This document shows, piece after piece, positions 33,679 through 45,535 of a stretch of DNA of 64,000 bases. The stretch spans positions 84,499,494-84,563,493 of the forward strand of contig CM060958.1 in the NCBI GenBank assembly GCA_030765055.1, in the 5' to 3' direction. The translations under genes were made by a program, and so were the position numbers. The DNA comes from Mantis religiosa. Taxonomy: Eukaryota; Arthropoda; Insecta; Mantodea; Mantidae. Within the stretch, counting starts at the first letter, position 1; every line of letters begins with the position of its first letter. The notes below the pieces were generated by a model. It was given only the letters and a program-made list of their open reading frames with translations. It was not told the origin of the DNA and did no database searches.

Positions 33679-34706
33679 CCGAGCGGGATGGTTCAGGCAG
33701 TTTAGTCTGTGGCGCGCATTAGGGAGGTTCGGGTTCGATTCTCGTGTCCAGTTTATCTGACCATGGGTTATATTCGGGGGTTTTCACGCGAATGCTGGGT
33801 AGGTAAATTACATCCTCCTAATTTCCTGTTGCTCCATTATCATTTCATCTGGTGGACTCTTTCAGAGTAGAAGTGTCGACGTGTGTCTCGGTGCTGCATG
33901 GCAGGATGATATGCTATTGATAAACACTTTCTCCTCCGGTGTCCGGGCCGTTTCTGCACCACGTTGGATGGGATTTATTTATTTAACGACAGAGGGTCTA
34001 CTCCCATTAGTTCTGGACCCGAAGGACCAAGGACCCGGGCCTCCTTCTACCCGGGAGCGATGGAAAATTCCGGGGCTATTTCCATGGGGCAATACCTTGA
34101 ATCTAAAAAGCCCCCCCCCCCATTGACTACAACGTCAAGAAGGGTGGAAGTGGATACGCCACTTACATGCGTCAACTCCGCAGGGAAGATACCGAACACC
34201 TCGGTGGGGCCGCCTGGTGATCTAGCACACCTTCTACTAGCTCTGTAGGCTAGTACCCGGGACTTTTTAGGCAACCCTCTACCTCCTCCGGGTGGCCATA
34301 GCCTGGCCGGAGGTATCCAATTTCCCGTGGGTGTCGGGAACACACTGCCCCCTCGCGTCCAACCCAATCCGAACAAATCCCCTATGGGAGGGGCTCGGCA
34401 GTTCGGCCCGAGGTTCCTCTAGTAACGGCAGAGGTACCACGAGTGCTAAGGGTCCGCAACGCCCGCACATCGGCAGCTGAAGGCGACGAATCCCCTCCCC
34501 TACGGAAGTTGTATTGGTCTGTCGGGGAGTTCTCAACTGGTAAATTGCAGGGACCCTGCCCTCTGTACTGTCGTGGCTCCTTGGGACGGCCGTCCTCTGT
34601 CTCCTCTCACATCATCCTTCCTCACGGGGATGCCCCACTTGGGGCATAGGTACAATAGATCCAGACTGGCCCCGTGCCGAGCACCTTCGTACCGTAAACC
34701 AATCTA
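33679..34706 (+). mobile_element. SINE-C copy carrying SINE-D-related sequence
   Basis: Starts CCGAGCGGGATGGTTCAGGC with box B GGGTTCGATTCTCG; ends after the family end block CCTGCCCTCTGTACTGTCGT and GGGGCATAGGTACAATAG. Flanked by a 14-bp duplication with two mismatches (33665-33678 and 34707-34720). About 33965-34500 is SINE-D body. Confidence 0.78.
33965..34500 (+). mobile_element. SINE-D body segment inside SINE-C
   Basis: Contains TACTCCCATTAGTTCTGGAC, GGAAGTGGATACGCCACTTA and GAGTGCTAAGGGTCCGCAAC as in 27918-28565, plus about 170 bp between the last two blocks that the other long copy lacks. The tRNA-like head is missing. Edges are approximate. Confidence 0.7.
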
Positions 34707-35525
34707 ATGATCTAGTAATAATACATCATTGTGCTTACGAATTGAAAGAATTTGTTGTTAGTTCTAGAAAAGAAGCAACTAAGGCAAGGCAAATCGTATA
34801 CTGGCGTTCTTCCTTATGTCTTATTTATTTATTTCAAGGAATCGAAGAAATACTTCAAATATACGGTAACGAATAACAGTCAGCATTGTCATTTGTGAAC
34901 TGATTTTTTTAAAAAATATTTTTCTTTCGGGAAACATCAGTATATCAGGAGATAGAATATTTCAGAAAGTCGAATGTAACTACGAAAGGTCAGTCACCTC
35001 GCGCGAACAGTTCAGTCGATAACATAGCTGGCTATAGTGAAATTTGCTGAGTTCAATTTCCTTTGTAAAATAACTTCTGTTTCTATTTTTGTATTTAAGA
35101 TGAGAGATGTACGAATATGCCAATAGCTATGCTAATTTTAACTTTTGAATTATCCAGAGGAAAAATCAATTGAATTTAGTATACTAAGTATATTAAGGCC
35201 ATTGCTTTCTCACGAAGTGTTTATAATTACTTATTGCTCAGGTTTTTACGTTTAACTATATAGCACTGAATACTGCCGTAGTGCCCTTAAGAAAGGAGCA
35301 GGCGTACTATGCGAACACGATTAATGCACGCATTCCTGATCATTGCAAGACAAAGTTTTCTGTTCAGTGGGCTTTATATATAATTTAAAATTCAGAGTAA
35401 ATTAAAGCTCCGATATACTCTTGCGAAAATCAATTTGGAAAAACTTTAATGGAAGGTCGTAGTCAACTTACCGTGGAATAATAGGCTGTTCATGGTTGGG
35501 ACATAGAATTAATTACATTCAAGTG

Positions 35526-36377
35526 TCTCATGTGTTTATGAGAACTCCTAAGTGGTTTACTGGGAAAATACGAGTCAGTTGGAGAATTTAATGTCATATC
35601 GGCACGTTGGCCATAGTAGCTCAATGGTTAGAGCGGCTGGATGGAGACCAGAAGATCCGTGGTTCAAATTCCTGCTATCGCATTGAATTTTTCAATCTGA
35701 CTCTACGTTTCCACAAGTTAGCCTACACTGGGCCAGTGTGAAAGAACAATTAATTTCCATTAATTGACCTAATAGTGGTTAACTATAAAGTCCGGGCCTT
35801 AAGTACTTCCATGTAAGTGGCCATTAAGGCAGTTGTCTCATGTGTTTATGAGAACTCCTAAGTGGTTTACTGGGAAAATACGAGTCAGTTGGAGAATTTA
35901 ATGTCATATCGGCACGTTGGCCATAGTAGCTCAATGGTTAGAGCGGCTGGACGGAGACCAGAAGATCCGTGGTTCAAATTCCTGCTATCGCATTGAATTT
36001 TTCAATCTGACTCTACGTTTCCACAAGTTAGCCTACACTAGGCCAGTGTGAAAGAACAATTAATTTCCATTAATTGACCTAATAGTGGTTAACTATAAAG
36101 TCCGGGCCTTAAGTACTTCCATGTAAGTGGCCATTAAGGCAGTTGTCTCATGTGTTTATGCGAACTCCTAAGTGGTTTACTGGGAAAATACGAGTCAGTT
36201 GGAGAATTTAATGTCATATCGGCACTTTGGCTATAGTAGCACAATGGTAGTGCGGCTGGACGGAGATCAGAAGATCCGTTGTTCAAATCCCGGCTATGGC
36301 ATTGAATTTTTCAATTTGACTCTACGTTTCCACAATTTAGCCTACACACGGCCAGTGTGAAAGAATAATTAATTTCC
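35526..36377 (+). mobile_element. SINE-F tandem trimer with a single target duplication
   Basis: Three head-to-tail plus-strand units, period 310 bp (CACGTTGG at 35603 and 35913; CACTTTGG at 36223). Units 1 and 2 differ at only about two positions over 310 bp; unit 3 is more divergent. The block is bounded by a perfect 14-bp direct repeat ATTACATTCAAGTG (35512-35525 and 36378-36391). Confidence 0.88.
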
Positions 36378-36391
36378 ATTACATTCAAGTG

Positions 36392-37505
36392 AAGCAAATA
36401 TAACCGTTGAAACTTTTAAACATATATAGACAAGAATATTAGAAAAATTTGAGCTTACAGTTGACTTCAGTCAAGAGACAACTGATAAACAATAAAATTT
36501 CGGGTAACGAATAACCTATGAGCAAAAGTGTGTTCTTGGAACTCATTTCGTCAATTATACATCGCAGTTATTATGCGGATATATGCGTAAAATATGAAAG
36601 TTTGTTTTTCCATTCCTTAGCAATAAGAAACTAAAGTGAGTTAGAAGGATGAATTTAAATAATTTATATTTGAAAATAAAACAGCAGTACGTCGATCAAG
36701 GTGAACATAAAACATGTTTCAAATTGATAGCATGCTTATTTATGTTTCCTAAGGCTTCCACGAAAAGTGGAGTTATGCTCAATATCCAAGAAAATCGATT
36801 ACGTCAGGAGAAGCTAAGATTATGTGATATTTCTCACGTACAACTAAATGCTGACGTTTCTATCAGCTCGCTCAAACTGATTAAAGATATTTTCATGTGT
36901 CACTGTGTTATTTGCAACATTTGCTGATAAAATCCCGGCCCCGGCTATTCGGAGAACGTTCGAAATTACTCGTTTAACTTAGACGAAAACAGGAAATAGC
37001 TAATAAATAATAGAAACCAGGAAATTGCCGTTTTCAGAGCAAGGTGAAAATAATATACTTTTATTATATTACAACTATATGTATCATTATATATTTATTA
37101 GTAGCAGTAGTAGACTATGAGATTGTTCATCCAAATTTATGCGTACTAGAACTTTTTAAAATGTATTTGCAAGGATTTTGGTGAACTGGAGTAAATTATA
37201 TTTGCATTTTTATAAGATCACTCATCTACCTCTACGGTTCGTAGTGGTGTTCCTGTTTCTAAAATAAAACGTTAATGACTTCAAATCTAAGTCGACATTT
37301 AGTAAATGTTAAGGAAACTTTAATAATCGTTTAAGATTTTCTCTTATAGCAAAATGGCCTTTAAAACATTTGGATTATCATTATAGCTTGCGATAAAAAC
37401 AACTGAAACCTCATAATTGCCTGTTATTACCTATAAAGGTTTTTTTTTTCTGGAGTTATTCCTTTTTCGACCCAACCATGCAGTTGTGTGTGGAGTATAC
37501 AGTTA
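36392..37505. other. no gene recognised
   Basis: Contains a 92-codon plus frame (36649-36927) ending in a Cys-rich CHCVICNIC; no family recognised. Confidence 0.3.
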
Positions 37506-37917
37506 TGTTTTATTTATTTATTTATTTATTTATTTACTTATTTATTTAATTATTTAATTATTTATGTATTTATGTATTTAACTATTTAACTATTTAACTA
37601 TTTACTTATTTAACTATTTACTTATTTACTTATTTAATTATTTAATTATTTAATTATTTAATTATTTAATTATTTAATTATTTAATTATTTAATTATTTA
37701 ATTATTTAATTATTTAAATATTTAATTATTTAATTATTTAATTATTTAATTATTTAATTATTTAATTATTTAATTATTTAATTATTTAATTATTTAATTA
37801 TTTAATTACTTACTTATTTATTTACTTATTTATTTATTTATTTATTTATTTACTTACTTATTTATTTATTTACTTACTTATTTATTTACTTATTTATGTT
37901 TGTATTCATTCATTTAG
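37506..37917. repeat. (TTTA)n with central (AATTATTT)n octamer array
   Basis: Tetranucleotide TTTA/TTAC repeats flank a central run of the octamer AATTATTT (about 37620-37806), a higher-order form of the same motif. Confidence 0.92.
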
Positions 37918-38040
37918 TTACTATGAACATGAGACTTATAAGCCCAATTACAATGTTCATATATATTATTTACACATAGTAATATACAAATACAGATAAA
38001 ACACAAGAAAAACTTAAATTAAGACCCCGACTTTAACCGC

Positions 38041-38277
38041 AATGATCATATCAGCGACCGTTTTCCTTTGGAACATAGCGAAGATGTTAACTCGTATTCG
38101 TTGGGTTTTAATCATTAGATCACGCTCATATTCGCACTCTCATTCATACTTCCAGACTGGGGAAGAAGAGGTATTTTCTTTGTCGGAGAAAAGTCCCCAC
38201 CCCCACCACCGAGATTCGAATCCGGGACCCGTAGCACGGCAGGCAGGTGCTCTACTACTGAGCTACGGGATCGGCCT
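38041..38277 (-). mobile_element. SINE-A copy, minus strand
   Basis: On the minus strand the head reads GGCCGATCCCGTAGCTCAGT with box B GGATTCGAATCTCGG, followed by the SINE-A body and the ATTAAAACCCAACGAATACG block shared with 16632 and 49312. Confidence 0.82.
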
Positions 38278-39187
38278 ATTCTAAAATTAACTGGAAACTT
38301 TTTCAATTTCTCAAAAATATCACTAATGCCAAAAAACAAGCTTCCGATAATTGAGTTGGTACTGGTCAACCTTAGTTTTCAGCATAATTGTTCTTTCAGG
38401 TGTTTGGCTACTGTTGATTACAAAGTTCCGATAGTCAATTATTGTCCAACTTTCTTCATCCAGTTCTTGACCACTTGGCTTTTATGAATTGCATTGTTTT
38501 CTCATACGAAGGCCGTTTTACATCAGTGAGCAACACCAACTCACTGGATGCAGTGGCTTGTCCGAATGGCTTAAACAAATGTGACGGTTTAGCTGTGTTA
38601 GGTAATAATATTAGTAAATAGGTAGTCATCAATAAAATTACTAGTTATTTTAGTCCAATAAACAAAAATGAAGTTCGGTAAGCAGGTAGAATGGCCCTTT
38701 TTTTTAATAATTAACGTGTGGAAGTGTGCAGTAGTGCTCCAAACTGTAATCGATAAAGAAATGGACATGAACATTTTAAAGAAATAGGAAAACTGTGAAA
38801 TAGTGAATCCCGTAACAGCAATCTACGAGTATGTCGTTGTGGAAGGAGTAAAAAAATACAAACTACAAAGCAAATGCAGCTCATTTAGCTATACAAGAAG
38901 GTGTTTCGTGTGACTTACGAAGTAGTTAAAAAGAACCAGCCATTTTAAAGAGAAATCAATTCGCAGCAACTAAATGCAATTGATATGGAAATCATGCTTA
39001 TTTCTATTAATGTATGCATTAATATTAAGTATAATGGAAGTAAATGATAAGTTTACCTACTTATTAACAAGATGTTAGATTCAGAAAAGCAAGATATTTT
39101 TAATTACTAATGAAGTTATAAATCAAAGTTACTATGTATGTTCGTATGTTCATTGAAGAATGTGAACTTTTTGCTTCTTTAAATATG

Positions 39188-39193
39188 TTTATT
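39188..39193 (-). promoter_or_regulatory. possible polyadenylation signal AATAAA
   Basis: AATAAA on the minus strand about 200 nt after the stop of the candidate exon at 39395-39802. Such hexamers are frequent by chance in AT-rich DNA. Confidence 0.25.
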
Positions 39194-39394
39194 TGATTGA
39201 ACTGGATAGTTGACAAGACAGCCCTAAAATTATTTAATTCATTGCTGTATATTTTGGAGTATTTCTGAATAACAATATAATAGCTAAAAATATACTTGAT
39301 GTAATGAGTTGTGATTAGGTTGGGCATCATCAATGTTATTGTACAACTTAACGATATCATTGTGTGGCACTGTGCCAATCGTCACTTGGAGTTG

Positions 39395-39802
39395 TCAGTA
39401 AATGACACTGTAAGCACTGGGCGTGGAGTGAATGGGTTCAAGAGTTTCCTTGGTACGTAAGTGTTCTTCCATACTTAAAAATGTCAGAACTGCAGGCATG
39501 TGCAGCAACGCTGCTAAAAGTTGGTCGAAAAGCACACGTTGCATCAAGTCTTCGGGCAGTCGCCGCAGTATATCAGACATTTGAATTGCTTGTTTTTCAT
39601 TTTCAGAAAGAAAACGCTGATACGTCTTAGACAGAAAACGAACTTGCACATGTGAAGGTTCCTTGTACAAAACCACCACAGCTAAATTCGTTCTTGATAT
39701 AGGACTTAAAACTGATGTCCTGCCAATAACTTTCGGAACTAAGTTTGGAGCTACAAAAGAGATACTTGTACAAGGCTGGCAAGGAAAAAAGATATCATGA
39801 AT
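39395..39802 (-). CDS. candidate 3'-terminal exon of an unrecognised gene
   Basis: An open frame of 135 codons plus stop on the minus strand, starting right after a plausible splice acceptor (ATATCTGTCTTGTAACAG, exon from 39802, phase 0). It begins IHDIFFPCQPCTSISFVAPN and continues through VVVLYKEPSHVQVRFLSKTY to a helical, Leu-rich stretch (MSDILRRLPEDLMQRVLFDQ) and ends SAYSVIY. Base composition is less AT-rich than both flanks. An AATAAA lies about 200 nt downstream. I do not recognise the protein, and no partner exon was identified within the window. It could also be an old retroelement gag or a processed fragment. Confidence 0.35.
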   Translation of the reverse strand: MHDIFFPCQPCTSISFVAPNLVPKVIGRTSVLSPISRTNLAVVVLYKEPSHVQVRFLSKTYQRFLSENEKQAIQMSDILRRLPEDLMQRVLFDQLLAALLHMPAVLTFLSMEEHLRTKETLEPIHSTPSAYSVIY

Positions 39803-40918
39803 CTGTTACAAGACAGATATGAAACTTAGGTCCATATAATGGAAAAACCCTGCAAAGTGTAACTATTTAACTTATATGGAATAGAACTTCATAAAATATC
39901 CAGCAAACGTAATATTCCAATAAATACGAAAAAGTAGCAGATTATGAAAGAACGATGTTTGAATGGACAAGATAATGATACGCCTGAGTATCCAATTTTG
40001 TTGATCCAACCAGTATCCAGAAAAGAAAATGTTTGAAAAGATATTTTCTCTGAAATGTGCATTAAATGCAATTGCAATTTCATCTGTGAAAGGGATTTTC
40101 ACAGATGAACCTCATTGTGCCACCTTCAATATCATTTTATTCATCAGAATAATAATTGCTGCCCTGATGTTTATCAAAATTGTGGAGCCTCCTCAACAAA
40201 CAACTGATCAAATAAATATACGTGAAGTCATAGTTCCTACGTGGGCGCCATTCTGCCTTAGATATCAACAGCAAACAAAGATTGAGAGAAAATGAGACTG
40301 AGTGCCAAGTCCTGGAACCTTTTTCCCCTAAAAAGGTACATGATTATGTGGATATGATAATTATTATACCTAAAGAATACCTGCTAGATATTTCTTAGAA
40401 GATGATATCGATATTAAAACTGCAGTATTTAAACTATCTGTTGCGTCTGTGGTGTATCTGGAATTATCAGTGACACTGCTATAAATAATTTTGGTTCTCA
40501 TACCCGAACATTTTCTAAGTCACGTGAAAATTTATGAGGAGAAATGCGTTCCTAATTTGTAAAGGAACTCAACAGCTCACAATGGAAACTGTGCTAGTGT
40601 AGCGAATTCTATTACCTGTGCTTCTAGCGGAAAGAGTCAGAAAGAATTTCCGGGAGAGAGTTATAAATATGTGTGATTCCGTGTGCATGTTAGCGGTTTG
40701 GATTCGTACCATCTAGGCATACAGTACACAAAATTGGCATCTGACTTCTAATCGGAACTAATCTGAGTTGGTTTTCGAAAAATAGAATGGGACTTGTCGT
40801 ATGTCAGGTCGTCTTGTTTGAAAAGAGCAAAATTATGTGAAGTATAATATTTCAATGTAAAATTAAACCCAATTATTAAACCACAACACTACTATATAAT
40901 ATGCCTCGAACTAGAACA

Positions 40919-41000
40919 ATCATGTGGGAAGGCAGAAAGAGAGAGACACGTACTAGCGGAATGCTCTTAAGCCGCTGATTGGTGGAGGGAAGTTCATGAG
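40919..41000. repeat. foldback repeat G, half copy
   Basis: ATCATGTGGGAAGGCAGAAA, CGGAATGCTCTTAAGCCGCT and GATTGGTGGAGGGA correspond to one arm of the element at 52896-53107. Confidence 0.6.
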
Positions 41001-41234
41001 GTTTTTTTATTACTTATTGCTTCCTCAGCATGCTCCATTACCTTGGTAATATTACATGCATAATACAACCTACTTACATCGTATATGCACTATTTTACGT
41101 AAATTTGTCATAGTTTTATACTATTTAATACATAGTTTTAAGCAGTTAAACTTGTTTAAGTGTCCTTAAACCTTTTCATGTTATATAATTCTTAAAAATG
41201 TCTTAAATAGTTTTGTGTCAAGTCTTTCTCTGTC

Positions 41235-41855
41235 ACTGGCCATGTTCCTCCATTTTTGGGGATGTCTTCCTTCAAGGTGTTTCTTGCTTAGTGCTGCTTT
41301 TCATAGTCGTAAATAAAATGGCTCGCAGTCTGCATTGCTTTTTGGAATGACTACGTTGAGTTGTTTATGATGCCTAATCTGTGGAGATGTTACTAATGCA
41401 GAAAACTCTGATGTTACGTCAAGTTTAAGTTTTGATCTTTCTCCTAACGGAAGGGAAGAACTCCTTACAGGTGACTCCTTTAGCTGTGCTGTTCCACTCA
41501 TTCTGCCATGTAATGGTTCCTTCTTTTATTTGGGCAATAACTGGACAATAATGGATTGTTCCTCTGTTTCCTGTTGCAGCTTCCTTCGTCAAATTGTCTG
41601 CCTTTTCATTGCCATGATTTCCAACATGGGCTTTTATCCATCCAAAGTTTACTACCTAGGTTTGTTTGCAGAGCTTTCTCATTGTATGTCGTATTTCTGA
41701 TATATATCTCTGCTTAAAGTTGTTTTTGAGGAGATAGAGAGTAACTTGACTATCCGTATAAACTGTAATTATTCTTTCTTCATGGCTATGTTCCTTTATT
41801 TTTTATCGTACAATGACTGCCTCTAAGAAGACCCAGAAATTACCCTCCATCAATT
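41235..41855 (-). pseudogene. LINE ORF2 remnant: RNase H and following region
   Basis: The minus-strand translation gives RIITVYTDSQVTLYLLKNNF, then IRHTMRKLCKQ, then KAHVGNHGNEKADNLTKEA. These hold the RNase H catalytic-type Asp residues and the KAHxGxxGNExAD block. Next comes TITWQNEWNSTAKGV and KEFFPSVRRKIKLKL-like sequence, the stretch that follows RNase H in many insect LINEs. Stops and shifts interrupt it (in-frame TAG near 41660). The C-terminal Cys/His motif was not found. Confidence 0.78.
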
Positions 41856-42456
41856 AGCAGATTAAATATGTTCCGTAACAGTGTTTCATTTTCCATTCCC
41901 ATATTTTCATAAATTATCATTCTAGTTCGAGAGACTTCGTCTTTTACTATTGCATACACAATTACATGAGGGTGCACAACATTGCCGCCAGGGTGCAATA
42001 TTTGCGATTCTCACTAAGCCAGTTGATACAAGTGCGACAATGCACACCTTAAATTTCAAAGTGAACAATCATGTATGAACCTTTCGGGATGAAAATAGTT
42101 CAGAGGGAAGTGAACGGGTCTTTCAAATAAACATATATCTATATATTACGTAACTCTCTGCATTGCTTGGCGGTTAAGATGATAATTTTTCATTTCGAAA
42201 TGTAATACTTAAATACTTGTAGAACTAAAGTTAAAAGGAGCAAATACCTCGGAAATACAAAATACAGCAAATAGCTTGGCATAATTTGTATATTTTAATG
42301 CACTCTACAGTATTTGAAAGTTTTATTTTCAATGTTTCTTATATTTATACAATTTTTAATTAAGATAAAGAGAACTTCATATGCTGTTTACTAATACAAC
42401 ATTAAATACCTATATGTTTCTGTAATGTGCGTCTTATTTAAATACGAAAGTTGGTG

Positions 42457-42676
42457 AATAGATAGTCAACTTGAAAAAAATCAATGCCATGGCCGGGATT
42501 TGAACCACGGATCTCCTGGTTTCCGTCCAGTCAATCTTACCCATTGAGCGTCCCAGCGGAGGGAAACCAGGAGATCCGTGGTTCAAATCCCGGCCATGGC
42601 ATTGAATTTTTCAGGTTGATTATCTATAGCCTATACATGGCTAGTGTGCAGAAATGTTAATTTTCATCATAACTTA
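42457..42676. mobile_element. SINE-F-like palindrome: two tRNA-like heads joined head to head
   Basis: Left and right arms of about 70 bp are inverted copies; a core including GGCCGGGATTTGAACCACGG is identical over about 44 bp. Each arm holds box B (GGTTCAAATCCCGG). The left arm keeps part of the D-arm (GCTCAATGGGTAAG on the minus strand); the right arm starts nearer the anticodon arm. The whole 220 bp is bounded by a perfect 13-bp direct repeat ACGAAAGTTGGTG (42444-42456 and 42677-42689). Confidence 0.85.
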
Positions 42677-43919
42677 ACGAAAGTTGGTGCTTATCCGACT
42701 TCTCTTTGGGTTGTTTTGCTCAAAGGTAAACAGACAGATATACTACGCATGCTCCTGAATACGCATGTCTCGGTATACGAGAACGAGCCTACTCTAAATG
42801 CATGGGACAGATTTTCTAGCTGTTATAAGTTTGCATCAATTTGAAATTCAGATGTAGCTTTTCAGCATGAGTAAATAGTGTGTCTGTCAAAATTACCAAT
42901 TTAATCCGACCGAGTCATTGCGAGTTACATTTATGCGTACCTATTCCATGAATAAAATGTAAAAAATTAGATACCATTGTTTGAACGTATCTGTGAATTT
43001 TTAGTTTAGAAACACAACTACATGAAACCAGTAAAATGTTCGTATTAAATTTATGTTTGGAATGTCATAACTTTCTTTACTGTGAAAAATGGCAGTAAAT
43101 GTTATCAAATGTTTCTGTTCACTCAGCAGCAGTTACAAATAATGCAATAGAAGCGGTTAGAAAACACAAAATATGGGGACTCTTTTCTTGGAAGTTGACT
43201 AATGTCTGAACAAACACCCAAAAACATGGGAATTTCCTCTCATCCCTGGGGATTGTTTACAGTTTAGTGCAGCCCAAGCCAATGAAGGTTCAAAGTCCAT
43301 CAGGTAATTCCCAGCGTAGTACTCAATCAGCGACCTTTAAGATCCAAGATTATCAGATTCATTACTTCTCAGCTCCTTATTTCAGAAGATTATCTGTGAG
43401 ATAACAGTTGATTGACGTTTCTTGTTTTGTGCGAAAATAACGTGAGATAGACCATATGTGGTAATAGTAGAGATCTGAGCCTTTGTTTCATGGAAAGTGA
43501 TAGGCAAACTGTCACGTTCTAAATGAAACTTCTGGCAGAACAATAGCCATCCCCTTCTCTTTATCACATATTGGACTAAAACCTTTGACTCCCAGTTTTG
43601 CTTTAAAATATATAATTATTATTGTTTTCTAAAGAACTTCGCATGTCCTGTTATAAACGAATCACCCAAAACAATATATTTAGGAATTATGGGATAAAAT
43701 ATTGTGTCAAAACCGCGTATTACAATCGACCAAGGCCATTGATGAAGGAGATTCGAGAAAGCACACCCCCAAGGTAGTGTTGGCTAATCATATTGTAAAA
43801 GACTGACTCGCTACTCTTCGACAATCGCTGCTGGCGAACTTAGGAGCGATGTTGTACGCCAAAATTGCAAAGTGTGGCTTGTAACCATTTTGTGAATAGA
43901 GTAAGTTTGTTATCACAAT

Positions 43920-44279
<360 letters not shown>

Positions 44280-44609
44280 GTTATCACAATCTGCATACAT
44301 GATTATTGATAGAACGTGAAGTAATCTACTTTTTTGTCACATTGCGGTTATACTTGTGCTGACGTTTCCGTTTGGTTCCTTTGGTTCAATCCATTTTTAA
44401 CACAGTTTTATAAAATGAGGCAGTTCGTTAATTGCTACTATGTTATGGCACTGGGGAGGCCGGAACTCTGAGACCGTCCCTTTATGGAGAAAGAAGAGTT
44501 ACAGAGAGCATCCTTTTCCCCAGCCATCCAAAGCCGAGACTTCGCCGACACTTACAAAACTGAAACTGTTTAAAAGATGAAACTTGAAGTGAAATGAAAT
44601 GGTGTGACA

Positions 44610-44770
44610 CGAAATTCGGGTTATATAGATAACCTTCCTAGGTTTCGTCTGGCCAACCAGGGAAACCCCCGAAAATCCCATGGGTCATGAAGATCGGCCG
44701 CGGGGATGAAACCCATGACATTCCGAATAGTTTCACGCGCTATCGCCGGTGCCATCTGGCGTGGTGATAC
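44610..44770 (-). mobile_element. tRNA-headed SINE fragment related to SINE-C
   Basis: On the minus strand, a tRNA-like head with box B-like GGGTTTCATCCCCG is followed by CATGACCCATGGGATTTTCG, which resembles the segment after the SINE-C head. The rest of SINE-C is absent. Confidence 0.45.
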
Positions 44771-45372
44771 CGTGTATTATATGGAATCTACATATATGAA
44801 GTAAGAATGTCAAATGCAGCAACTTAATTGTTGGTGTTTGAGTACATTAAATGGCAATATTGCCAGTCATAAGGCTGTCAGATTACAGGGTGGATGAAAC
44901 CCAATTCTCTACTGGACTGGACTGTTTATTACAAACCCTCAGATGAACGTTCGTGAAGTGTACTGTATTATCATGCACTATGATGACATTGATTAGGAAG
45001 TTCAATTTTGGCTGATAAGTTCAGTAATTTGCGCCAACGTTTCTGTTCCACCCAAAACTCGTCAACTGAGAGGCTGATTCAGTGACAATAAAAGACCACG
45101 ATTACCTTCAGTATACCAATCAAATTTTATTTAGAGTTGAAAATACGTGTATTTGTACTTTCTCTACCAGCTAATTATAATAACAAGAGAAACTAATTAT
45201 TTTATTACCACTTTAAACATCGATTTCGAGGTTTCACATTAAGAAAAAAAAAAAAAAAGGGCAAAAACAAAACATCTGCTATATATCATACTTGATGTTT
45301 TTTAAGTTAAACTTCCAAAGATGTGGAAACATTTTCTTACAATTGTTCCATTCCAAACAATACCCACCCCTG

Positions 45373-45535
45373 AAGCTTGTCTGCCTCACGTTCAAGAGGT
45401 CCAGAGATCGAATCTTAGTCAGGGAGAATTATCTGGAGAAGGTTTGTTCTGGAGTTTTCCCTTATCCTGAAAGATGAATGTCAGGTAGCTCTAAGCTCTC
45501 TGGACCCTAGCATTGGAGGACTTAAATTGAAAAGA
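45373..45535 (+). mobile_element. SINE-E copy, truncated
   Basis: Begins inside the head (GCTTGTCTGCCTCACGTTCA), includes degraded box B AGATCGAATCT, body CCCTTATCCTGAAAGATGAA and a shortened tail GGAGGACTTAAATTG. Confidence 0.7.

Noticed and set aside
35524..36377. Ordinary satellite DNA
   Set aside because: Only three units, each with a tRNA-like promoter, and a 14-bp target duplication enclosing the block point to retroposition.
42481..42628. CRISPR-like or riboswitch-like hairpin
   Set aside because: It is an inverted pair of tRNA-SINE heads in a eukaryotic context, with a target duplication.
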